A stretch of 64,000 nucleotides of DNA, taken from the NCBI RefSeq assembly GCF_902459565.1, contig NZ_CABPSN010000003.1, positions 620,001-684,000 on the forward strand. The letters run 5' to 3'. Under the pieces are notes generated by a model. It had not been told where the DNA came from. It worked only from the letters and a program-made list of their open reading frames with translations, and made no database searches. Position numbers and translations under genes: made by a program. The stretch comes from Pandoraea aquatica. Its GTDB lineage: Bacteria; Pseudomonadota; Gammaproteobacteria; Burkholderiales; Burkholderiaceae. Below, piece after piece: positions 56,872-64,000 of this stretch. Every line of letters begins with the position of its first letter. Position 1 is the stretch's first letter.

Positions 56872-57624
56872 TCAGACTTCGCCGCGTCGTAGCAGCGCGT
56901 ACTTCAGGAATGCGCTGCGAGCGTTCATGCGGGCAATCGCGGCACCGGCTGCGCCGTCGAGAAAGCCACGACGCAACACGTAGGTTCGAACGAACGCCCA
57001 TCCGCCATTGATCCATGGCTTGAGCGCAGAGACGCGTTTGCCGCGCAACGACATTTCCTTCGCGCCTGCGCGTGCGTATCGTTGCACCTTGTCTTCCACC
57101 TGACGGACTTCCGTGTAGCTGTAATGGAGCAGGTGATGGGTGAGGGTGCCGATCTCGCCGTCGACGATCACGCGCTCGTGCACGAGATTGTCGGAGAAGC
57201 GTCCGGCTTCCCGGCGAAACAGTCGCAGCACGTAATCGGGATACCAGCCGCAATGCTTTACCCAGTGCCCCAGAAACTGCGACAGACGCGGCATGCGATA
57301 GCCAGTGTGGGATGCACTTTCAATCGCCGCTGCGATCTCGGCGGCCAGTTCAGGCGTGACGCGTTCGTCCGCATCGAGCGACAGCACCCAGGGTTGGGTT
57401 GCGAACGACAGCGCGCGGTTCTTCTGTGGTCCGAAGCCCGGCCAGTCAGGCGTGACGTGCACCTCCGCCCCGGCAGCGCGGGCGATATCGGCGGTGCCGT
57501 CCGTGCTCGCGTTATCCACCACCACGATTTGCGAGGCGAACGCCTTCACCGATGCAATGCAGTCGGCGATGTTGTGACGTTCGTTGCGCGTGAGGATCGT
57601 GACGGTCAGCGGTAAGGTAGGCAT
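56872..57624 (-). CDS. Family 2 glycosyltransferase, WaaE/KdtX-like (LPS core)
   Basis: A 250-residue GT2 enzyme: 'LTVTILTRNERHNIADCIAS', 'IVVVDNASTDGTADIARAAG', 'GFGPQKNRALSFATQPWVLS' and DXD in 'LSLDADERVTPELA' are the pattern of WaaE/KdtX, which adds glucose to the LPS inner core. The C-terminal helix region ('RYARAGAKEMSLRGKRVSAL') is amphipathic and probably membrane-associated. It lies 27 bases downstream of recQ's stop... on the minus strand it is transcribed after its own start at 57624, upstream of which recQ's 3' end lies on the same strand, so readthrough from recQ is possible. Confidence 0.85.
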   Translation of the reverse strand: MPTLPLTVTILTRNERHNIADCIASVKAFASQIVVVDNASTDGTADIARAAGAEVHVTPDWPGFGPQKNRALSFATQPWVLSLDADERVTPELAAEIAAAIESASHTGYRMPRLSQFLGHWVKHCGWYPDYVLRLFRREAGRFSDNLVHERVIVDGEIGTLTHHLLHYSYTEVRQVEDKVQRYARAGAKEMSLRGKRVSALKPWINGGWAFVRTYVLRRGFLDGAAGAAIARMNARSAFLKYALLRRGEV

Positions 57625-57650
57625 GGGCGTGCGTGGGCGGGGCGTGAGCC

Positions 57651-59459
57651 TCAGGCATTCAACAATTCGACGAGCGCTTCGCCGTAACGCTCGATCTTCG
57701 CTTCGCCGAGACCGGTGATATCGACCAGTCCTTCACGGTGACGCGGGCGGCGCTGCGCGAGTTCTCGCAGCGTACGGTCGTGAAGGATAACGTACGCGGG
57801 GACGGCCTGCGTCTTCGCCATTTCCTGACGCCACGTGCGCAGCTTCTCGAACAACTGCTGATCGGCCGTATCCAGTTCGATGGCCTGCGACGACGCGTAT
57901 CCGGCAAAGCGACTCTTCTTGCTCGCCGTGGGGCGCTGGCGTCGTAGCGACACGACCGTCTCGCCCTTGAGCACCGGACGCGCCGCCGCATTCAGCGTGA
58001 GCGCCCCGTACTGGCTGCTGTCCGGCTCGATGATGCCGTGGGCGATCAGTTGACGGAACACGGCCCGCCAGCCCTGATCGTCCATCTCGCCTCCGACACC
58101 GAAGGTCGGCAGACTTTCGTGGCCGAACTGACGAATCTTGTCCGTGCTGCGCCCGCGCAGCAGGTCGACCAGGTGGCCCGCACCGAAGCGCTGGCCGGTC
58201 CGCAGGATCGCCGAGAGCGCCTTTTGTGCCGCAATCGTGCCGTCGAAGACTTCCGGAGGGTTCAGGCAAACGTCGCAGTTGCCGCATGGCTCGCTCGACT
58301 CGCCGAAGTACGACAGAAGCACCGTGCGGCGGCAGCGCGGGGCTTCGCAGTAGCCGAGCAGCGCGTCGAGCTTCTGGCGCTCGATGCGCTTCTGAAGGTC
58401 CGGCGCGTTCGACTCGTCGATCCGGCTGCGGTGGACCACCACGTCGTTCAGGCCGTACGTCATCCAGGCTTCGGCCGGTTCGCCGTCGCGCCCGGCGCGT
58501 CCCGTCTCCTGATAATAGGCTTCGAGACTCTTGGGCAAATCCAGATGGGCGACGAAGCGCACGTCCGGCTTGTCGATGCCCATGCCGAAGGCGACGGTCG
58601 CGGCCATGACCAGTCCTTCCTCGCGCAGGAAGCGTTGCTGGTGCGTGCGACGCACTTCGGCGTCCAGCCCTGCGTGATACGGCAGCGCAGGAATGCCCTG
58701 CGTTTCCAGCCACGCGGCCGTTTCTTCCACCTTCTTGCGCGACAGACAGTAGACGATGCCGGCTTCGCCGCGATGTCGGCTCAGAAAGGCCAGCAACTGC
58801 TTGCGCGGGTTGTCGCGGTCGACGATTTCGTACCGGATATTCGGCCGGTCGAAGCTGGAGACGAACAGGCGCGCGTCGGTCAGGCCGAGGCGCGCCTGAA
58901 TTTCCTCGCGGGTGGCGGCGTCCGCCGTGGCCGTGAGCGCAATGCGCGGCACACGCGGATAACGCTCGTGCAGCGCGGAGAGCTGAATGTACTCAGGCCG
59001 GAAGTCGTGTCCCCATTGCGAGACGCAGTGGGCCTCGTCGATGGCGAACAGCGCCAGTTGTCCGCGTTCGTCGAGCCGGTCGAGCAGGTTGAGGAAGCGG
59101 TCGGTCAGCAGCCGTTCGGGCGCGACGTACAGCAGATCGAGTTCGCCTCGCGCGGCGCGGCGTTCGATATCGACCGCTTCGTCGAAAGCGAGACTGGAAT
59201 TCAGATAGGCGGCGCGGACCCCTGCTTGCAGCAGGGCGTCGACCTGATCCTGCATGAGGGCGATGAGCGGGGAGACGACGATGCCGATGCCCGGGCGCAA
59301 CAGCGCGGGGATCTGGTAGCAAAGTGACTTGCCGCCGCCCGTGGGCATGAGCACGAGTGCATCGCCCCCGTCGGCCACATGGTCGACGATGGCGGCCTGA
59401 TCGCCACGGAATGCGTTATAGCCGAATACGGTACGGAGAACTTCGAGTGCGCTTGCCAT
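57651..59459 (-). CDS. recQ: ATP-dependent DNA helicase RecQ
   Basis: A 602-residue RecQ: Walker A '[17 protein letters not shown]', DEAH box '[20 protein letters not shown]', motif VI '[17 protein letters not shown]', the RecQ-Ct zinc site ('[20 protein letters not shown]' then 'DVC') and a C-terminal HRDC domain (about 525-602, ending '[20 protein letters not shown]'). 3'-5' helicase in recombination and fork repair. ATG at 59459 is preferred to an upstream start at 59501. Divergent from msbA. Confidence 0.95.
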   Translation of the reverse strand: MASALEVLRTVFGYNAFRGDQAAIVDHVADGGDALVLMPTGGGKSLCYQIPALLRPGIGIVVSPLIALMQDQVDALLQAGVRAAYLNSSLAFDEAVDIERRAARGELDLLYVAPERLLTDRFLNLLDRLDERGQLALFAIDEAHCVSQWGHDFRPEYIQLSALHERYPRVPRIALTATADAATREEIQARLGLTDARLFVSSFDRPNIRYEIVDRDNPRKQLLAFLSRHRGEAGIVYCLSRKKVEETAAWLETQGIPALPYHAGLDAEVRRTHQQRFLREEGLVMAATVAFGMGIDKPDVRFVAHLDLPKSLEAYYQETGRAGRDGEPAEAWMTYGLNDVVVHRSRIDESNAPDLQKRIERQKLDALLGYCEAPRCRRTVLLSYFGESSEPCGNCDVCLNPPEVFDGTIAAQKALSAILRTGQRFGAGHLVDLLRGRSTDKIRQFGHESLPTFGVGGEMDDQGWRAVFRQLIAHGIIEPDSSQYGALTLNAAARPVLKGETVVSLRRQRPTASKKSRFAGYASSQAIELDTADQQLFEKLRTWRQEMAKTQAVPAYVILHDRTLRELAQRRPRHREGLVDITGLGEAKIERYGEALVELLNA

Positions 59460-59565
59460 GCGCCGGAGTATACCGGTTCCACCCGGCGTCCGGCGTGCCA
59501 ACAGCCCCGGAAATCCGGCGTTAGGGCGATTTTTGGGGTGCGGTCCGAGTCCGCTTCGGACGTGT

Positions 59566-59594
59566 CCCGACGGGACCGGCCGGTACGTTAGAAT
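59566..59594 (+). promoter_or_regulatory. msbA: Possible msbA promoter (-10-like TAGAAT)
   Basis: TAGAAT at 59589-59594, preceded by GTT, lies 28 bases before the msbA ATG in an otherwise GC-rich region; no good -35 is seen. Confidence 0.3.
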
Positions 59595-59622
59595 AGCGGT
59601 TTTCCCGCTGTCCCCGACTTAC

Positions 59623-61374
59623 ATGAGCGCACCGCACAAGCCCACCGGACCGATTCTGCGACGTCTGCTGGGCTATCTCCAGCCATATTGGCACATGGGC
59701 CTGCTGGCCGTTCTCGCCATGGCGCTGGTGGCGGCCACCGAAGCGGCCATCCCGGCAGTCCTCAAGCCGGTGCTCGACAAAGGCTTCTCGGGCGGCGATC
59801 CGTGGAAGCTCTGGTACGTCCCGGCCGCCGTGATCGGGCTGGCCGTGATCCGGGGGCTGGCGCAATATTCGGCCAACTACATGCTGTCGTGGGTCTCGAA
59901 CCGCGTGCTGCTCGATTTGCGCGTGAAGATGTTCGAGCGCCTGCTGCACGCGCCGGCCGCCTACTATCAGCGCGAGACGACCAGCACGCTGATCAACGCC
60001 ATCGTCTACGAAGTCAATCAGGTGCTCGGCGTGCTCACCACGGTGCTGATCACGCTCGTGCGCGATTCGCTGACCGTCGTCGGCCTGCTGGGCTATCTGT
60101 TCTATCTGAACTGGCGTCTCACGCTGGTTGTGGCCGTCATTCTGCCGCTGATCGGCTGGCTGGTCGGCAAGATCAACCGCCGCCTGCGCCGTCTCAATCG
60201 TGAGCAGCAGACGCTGACCAACGCGCTGTCGTATGTGGTCGAAGAGGCGGTCGGTGGCTACAAGGTCGTGAAGATCCACAACGGCGAAGAGTACGAGAAG
60301 AACCGCTTCGACAGGATGACCAGCACGCTGCGCGGCTACGCCATGCGTGTGACGGTCTCGGGCGGTCTCGCGCAGCCGGTGACGCAGGCGCTGGCCTCGC
60401 TGGCGCTGGCCATCGTGATTACCGTGGCGATGATCGAGTCGTCGTCGGGTGAGATGACCGTGGGCGGGTTCACGGCGTTCGTCACCGCACTGCTGCTCGT
60501 TGTGTCCCCGCTCAAGCATCTGATGGACGTCAACCAGCCGCTGCAACGCGGCGTGACGGCCGCCGAGCTGATCTTCGAAGTGATGGACGTCGAAGTCGAG
60601 CCGGTCGGCGGCGATCGCACGCTCGAGCGTGCGAAGGGCCGTGTGACGTTCGATCAGGTCAGCTTCAACTACGGCGCGAGCGAGCGCCCGACCCTCGACA
60701 AGATTTCGCTGGAGGTTGCGCCGGGCGAGATGGTGGCGCTGGTCGGCCCCTCGGGCAGCGGCAAAACCACGATGGTCAATCTGGTGCCGCGCTTCTTCGA
60801 CCCGACGGGCGGGCGCATTCTGCTCGACGACATTCCGCTCAACGATCTGCGCCTGGCCGACCTGCGCCGTCAGATTGCGTTCGTGAGTCAGGACGTCGTG
60901 CTGTTCAACGACACCATTGCCGCCAACGTCGCCTACGGTCAGGAAGTCGACGCCGAGCGCGTGCAGGCCGCGCTGCGTGCTGCCAATCTGGCCGATGCTG
61001 TGGCCGCCATGCCCGATGGCGTGAATACGCTGGTGGGCGACAACGGCATGCGCCTGTCGGGCGGCCAGCGTCAGCGTCTGGCGATTGCCCGCGCGATCTA
61101 CAAAGATGCGCCGATCCTGATTCTGGACGAAGCGACGTCGGCACTGGATTCGGAATCCGAGCGTCACGTGCAGGCGGCGCTCGAAGTGTTGATGGAAGGA
61201 CGTACCACGCTGGTGATCGCGCACCGCCTGTCGACCATCGAACGCGCCGACCGCATCGTCGTGCTCGAACATGGCCGCATCGCGGAGCAGGGATCTCACC
61301 AGGCACTCGTGGCGCATAATGGCCTTTACGCCCATTTGCACCGCATTCAGTACGCACAGCAGCAGGAAGCGTGA
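59623..61374 (+). CDS. msbA: Lipid A export ABC transporter, permease/ATPase
   Basis: A 583-residue half-transporter: six membrane segments in residues 1-320 and an ATPase with Walker A '[20 protein letters not shown]', Q-loop '[20 protein letters not shown]', signature '[16 protein letters not shown]' and Walker B '[15 protein letters not shown]'. It flips lipid A-core across the inner membrane; the match to MsbA is throughout ('[20 protein letters not shown]'). Start at ATG 59623; the longer frame from 59458 overlaps recQ and lacks similarity. No lpxK follows; a CMD-family gene lies 93 bases downstream. Confidence 0.93.
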   Translation: MSAPHKPTGPILRRLLGYLQPYWHMGLLAVLAMALVAATEAAIPAVLKPVLDKGFSGGDPWKLWYVPAAVIGLAVIRGLAQYSANYMLSWVSNRVLLDLRVKMFERLLHAPAAYYQRETTSTLINAIVYEVNQVLGVLTTVLITLVRDSLTVVGLLGYLFYLNWRLTLVVAVILPLIGWLVGKINRRLRRLNREQQTLTNALSYVVEEAVGGYKVVKIHNGEEYEKNRFDRMTSTLRGYAMRVTVSGGLAQPVTQALASLALAIVITVAMIESSSGEMTVGGFTAFVTALLLVVSPLKHLMDVNQPLQRGVTAAELIFEVMDVEVEPVGGDRTLERAKGRVTFDQVSFNYGASERPTLDKISLEVAPGEMVALVGPSGSGKTTMVNLVPRFFDPTGGRILLDDIPLNDLRLADLRRQIAFVSQDVVLFNDTIAANVAYGQEVDAERVQAALRAANLADAVAAMPDGVNTLVGDNGMRLSGGQRQRLAIARAIYKDAPILILDEATSALDSESERHVQAALEVLMEGRTTLVIAHRLSTIERADRIVVLEHGRIAEQGSHQALVAHNGLYAHLHRIQYAQQQEA

Positions 61375-61467
61375 CGACGGGGAGGCCTGCCGGTGCCATG
61401 TGCGCCGCGTGGTCGCAACGTCATTCCCCATACCGCATCAACCTGCATTTGAGGATTTGAGGAGACC

Positions 61468-62052
61468 ATGATGAGCCAGCCGCCGATCAGTCGCTTTCCC
61501 GTGCCGGACCTCGCCGCGTTGCCTGACGATATTCGTGCGCGCATCGACGCGGTTCATGAAAAGGCTGGCTTCATCCCTAACGTCTTCCTCACACTGGCGC
61601 ACCGTCCCGACGAATTTCGCGCATTTTTCGCGTATCACGATGCCTTGATGCTCAAGGATGGCAATCTGAGCCAGGGTGAGCGCGAGATGATCGTAGTCGC
61701 GACCAGTGCGGTGAATCAATGCCTGTATTGTGTGGTCGCGCATGGTGCGCTGGTGCGCATCTACGAAAAGCGGCCGCTGCTGGCCGATCAGGTCGCCGTC
61801 AACTATCTCAAGGCGGATCTGACCGAGCGTCAGAAGGCGATTCTCGCGTATGCGATGAAGGTCTGTGAGCGCTCGCATGAGGTGAGCGACGAAGACTATG
61901 CCACGCTGCGCCGCCACGGGCTGAACGACGAGGATATCTGGGACATCGCGTCCATTACGGCGTTCTTCGGCATGTCCAACCGGATCGCCAATGCCATTTC
62001 GATGCGGCCTAACGACGAATTCTTCTTGATGGGGCGTGTGCCTCGCAAGTAG
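61468..62052 (+). CDS. Carboxymuconolactone decarboxylase/AhpD-family peroxidase-related protein
   Basis: A 194-residue helical protein. The CxxC-xxx-H redox motif is present as '[14 protein letters not shown]', as in AhpD and 'peroxidase-related enzymes' (TIGR01926-type family). It probably reduces organic peroxides or handles thiol disulfides; the electron donor is unknown. GAGGAG lies just before two consecutive ATG codons (61468 and 61471), either of which could be used. Same strand as msbA and the rml genes; it ends 31 bases before rmlB. Confidence 0.85.
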   Translation: MMSQPPISRFPVPDLAALPDDIRARIDAVHEKAGFIPNVFLTLAHRPDEFRAFFAYHDALMLKDGNLSQGEREMIVVATSAVNQCLYCVVAHGALVRIYEKRPLLADQVAVNYLKADLTERQKAILAYAMKVCERSHEVSDEDYATLRRHGLNDEDIWDIASITAFFGMSNRIANAISMRPNDEFFLMGRVPRK

Positions 62053-62083
62053 GCGCACTCCCGCACATTCTCTTTTTGCATCC

Positions 62084-63190
62084 ATGATCTTTGTGACAGG
62101 TGGCGCCGGATTCATCGGCGCAAATTTCGTTCTGGACTGGCTCGCGCAACACGACGAACCGGTGCTCACCATCGACAAGCTGACATACGCCGGCAATCTC
62201 GCCAGTCTGGCCAGCCTGGAGCGCGACCCGCGCCATCGCTTTGCGCAGGTGGATATTTGCGACCGTGCTGCGCTTGACCGGCTGTACGCGGAACATCGTC
62301 CGCGCGCGGTGCTGCACTTCGCTGCGGAGAGCCATGTGGACCGCTCGATCCACGGCCCCGGCGACTTCGTGCAGACGAACATCGTCGGCACCTTCACGAT
62401 GCTCGAAGCGGCACGCGCCTATTGGGGTTCGCTCGAAGGCGACGCGCGCGATAACTTCCGCTTCCTGCATGTGTCGACGGATGAGGTCTACGGCTCGCTG
62501 AGCCCGACGGATCCGGCTTTCACGGAAACCACACCGTACGCCCCGAACAGCCCGTACTCGGCCTCGAAGGCTGGCTCCGATCATCTGGTGCGCGCCTACT
62601 TCCACACGTACGGTCTGCCGGTCCTGACCACCAATTGCTCGAACAACTACGGCCCGTACCAGTTCCCGGAGAAGCTGATTCCATTGGTCATCGCCAATGC
62701 GCTCGCAGGCAAGCCGCTGCCGATCTATGGCGATGGCAGCAATGTGCGCGACTGGCTGTACGTCGGCGATCACTGCTCGGCGATTCGCGAAGTGTTGGCG
62801 AAAGGCACGACGGGCGAGGTCTACAACGTGGGTGGCTGGAACGAGCAGAACAACCTGTCCGTGGTGAAGCATTTGTGTGCGCTGCTCGACGAACTGTCGC
62901 CTCGTGCCGACGGCAAGTCGTACGCGGATCAGATTACGTTCGTCACCGATCGTCCGGGACATGACCGTCGATATGCCATCGATGCCCGTAAGCTTGAGCG
63001 AGAGCTGGGCTGGCGTCCGGCCGAGACGTTCGAGACAGGCATGCGCAAGACCGTGCAGTGGTATCTCGCCAATGGCGAGTGGGTGCGTCAGGTGCAGTCC
63101 GGCGAGTATCAACGCTGGATCGAAACGCACTATCAGGACCGCGAGGGCAGCGGTGGCGGTGCGGCAGACATAGCGGGAGGTGCGGCATGA
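62084..63190 (+). CDS. rfbB: dTDP-glucose 4,6-dehydratase
   Basis: A 368-residue extended SDR (RmlB). NAD-binding '[20 protein letters not shown]', catalytic '[20 protein letters not shown]' with the Asp/Glu pair, and YxxxK in '[20 protein letters not shown]'. It makes dTDP-4-keto-6-deoxyglucose, second step to dTDP-rhamnose. ATG at 62084 gives the Rossmann motif at the very N-terminus. The stop overlaps the next start by four bases (ATGA), coupling it to rfbA. The last 15 residues are Gly/Ala-rich. Confidence 0.95.
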   Translation: MIFVTGGAGFIGANFVLDWLAQHDEPVLTIDKLTYAGNLASLASLERDPRHRFAQVDICDRAALDRLYAEHRPRAVLHFAAESHVDRSIHGPGDFVQTNIVGTFTMLEAARAYWGSLEGDARDNFRFLHVSTDEVYGSLSPTDPAFTETTPYAPNSPYSASKAGSDHLVRAYFHTYGLPVLTTNCSNNYGPYQFPEKLIPLVIANALAGKPLPIYGDGSNVRDWLYVGDHCSAIREVLAKGTTGEVYNVGGWNEQNNLSVVKHLCALLDELSPRADGKSYADQITFVTDRPGHDRRYAIDARKLERELGWRPAETFETGMRKTVQWYLANGEWVRQVQSGEYQRWIETHYQDREGSGGGAADIAGGAA

Positions 63191-64000
63191 CGACAAGACG
63201 CAAGGGCATCATTCTCGCGGGCGGTTCAGGCACCCGCCTGTATCCGGCGACGCTGGCGGTGTCGAAGCAACTTTTGCCGGTCTACGACAAGCCGATGATC
63301 TACTACCCGCTGACCACGCTGATGTTGGCGGGGATTCGCGACGTGTTGGTCATCTCGACGCCGCAAGACACGCCACGTTTCGAGCAATTGCTCGGCGACG
63401 GCAGCCAGTGGGGACTGAATCTCCAGTATGCGGTGCAGCCATCCCCTGACGGTCTCGCGCAAGCCTTCCTGATCGGCGCGGACTTCATCGGTGACGACCC
63501 GTGCGCGCTGGTGCTCGGAGACAACCTGTTTTACGGTCACGATTTTGCCGCGTTGTTGGGGGCGGCGAACCGCCAGTCCGACGGTGCGACCGTATTCGCT
63601 TATCCCGTGAACGATCCGGAGCGTTATGGCGTGGTGACGTTCGACGATTCGGGACGTGCGATCGAATTGATCGAGAAGCCGAAGGAGCCGAAGTCGCGCT
63701 ACGCCGTGACGGGCTTGTATTTTTACGATAACGACGTCGTCGACGTTGCGCGCGCCATCAAGCCATCGGCGCGTGGCGAGCTCGAGATCACGGACGTTAA
63801 CAACGAATACCTGCGGCGCGGCAAGTTGAACGTGCAAATCATGGGACGTGGATACGCGTGGCTCGATACGGGCACGCATGAGTCGATGCTCGAAGCCAGC
63901 ACGTTCATCCAGACCATCGAAAGCCGGCAGGGATTGAAGGTCGCTTGCCCGGAAGAGATCGCTTACCGTCGTGGCTGGATCGACGCCACGGCGATTGAAG
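63187..64000 (+). CDS. rfbA: Glucose-1-phosphate thymidylyltransferase (cut by window end)
   Basis: About 271 residues visible of the usual 290 or so. Nucleotide-binding '[20 protein letters not shown]', '[20 protein letters not shown]', '[13 protein letters not shown]' and '[20 protein letters not shown]' identify RmlA, the first enzyme of dTDP-L-rhamnose synthesis. The ATG overlaps the rfbB stop. rfbC and rfbD probably follow beyond the window. The product feeds O-antigen or core LPS rhamnosylation, fitting msbA and the glycosyltransferases nearby. Confidence 0.95.
   Translation, partial: MTTRRKGIILAGGSGTRLYPATLAVSKQLLPVYDKPMIYYPLTTLMLAGIRDVLVISTPQDTPRFEQLLGDGSQWGLNLQYAVQPSPDGLAQAFLIGADFIGDDPCALVLGDNLFYGHDFAALLGAANRQSDGATVFAYPVNDPERYGVVTFDDSGRAIELIEKPKEPKSRYAVTGLYFYDNDVVDVARAIKPSARGELEITDVNNEYLRRGKLNVQIMGRGYAWLDTGTHESMLEASTFIQTIESRQGLKVACPEEIAYRRGWIDATAIE

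Overview
The window is GC-rich, densely packed beta-proteobacterial chromosome, most likely Burkholderiaceae. A resident class D (OXA) beta-lactamase with no mobile element around it, together with an OmpR/EnvZ-like pair beside an mdtABC-type pump, fits Pandoraea best. The genus is inference; the family is better supported by recC-recB-recD gene order, a short H-NS-like protein, and the thiC, gluQ, dnaE and msbA sequences. I see no tRNA or rRNA gene, no transposase, no CRISPR array and no prophage.

Region by region: (1) 1-3.1 kb holds the 3' end of maeB, convergent with an amino-acid ABC importer (binding protein and two permeases) that has no ATPase gene; the junction is a stack of inverted repeats. 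(2) 3.2-9.6 kb is a set of small units: a secreted YXWGXW protein, a tautomerase divergent from a LysR regulator, a BigR-type sulfide/persulfide module (MBL persulfide dioxygenase divergent from arsR-yeeE-yeeE around an AT-rich palindrome), a DHA2 drug exporter and a GNAT acetyltransferase. (3) An AT-rich stretch at 9.6-10.4 kb precedes an H-NS-family gene. (4) 11.0-23.2 kb is an envelope-stress/efflux locus: EnvZ-like kinase and OmpR-like regulator divergent from an mdtA-mdtB-mdtC-oprM operon, with GTTACA-type inverted repeats in the shared upstream region and a G-quadruplex-forming heptamer repeat at the kinase 3' end. (5) 23.6-26.5 kb has an orphan RcsB-like regulator and a FUSC/YccS-type membrane protein. 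(6) 26.8-36.3 kb is recC-recB-recD, tightly coupled, followed convergently by a PaeA/YtfL-like CNNM transporter.

(7) 38.2-45.7 kb is more individual: an unrecognised 378-residue protein, thiC with a TPP riboswitch, an unrecognised 551-residue protein, the OXA beta-lactamase, wrbA and a small membrane protein. (8) 45.9-52 kb has a LysR regulator divergent from an SBF-like transporter, rhlE with a structured leader, and a trhO-gluQ operon whose two products both act at tRNA position 34. (9) 52.2-64 kb has dnaE (with a Gly-rich insertion), two family 2 glycosyltransferases, recQ, msbA, a CMD-family protein and the start of an rml (dTDP-rhamnose) cluster. The last part points to LPS core and O-antigen assembly.

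Most genes are core housekeeping functions. The best leads for something new are the two unrecognised proteins (38229-39365 and 41738-43393), the (GGGGTGA)8 tract, the putative OmpR-type operators between the two-component genes and the efflux operon, and the large hairpin after the efflux operon. I did not find a clear undescribed multi-gene system.
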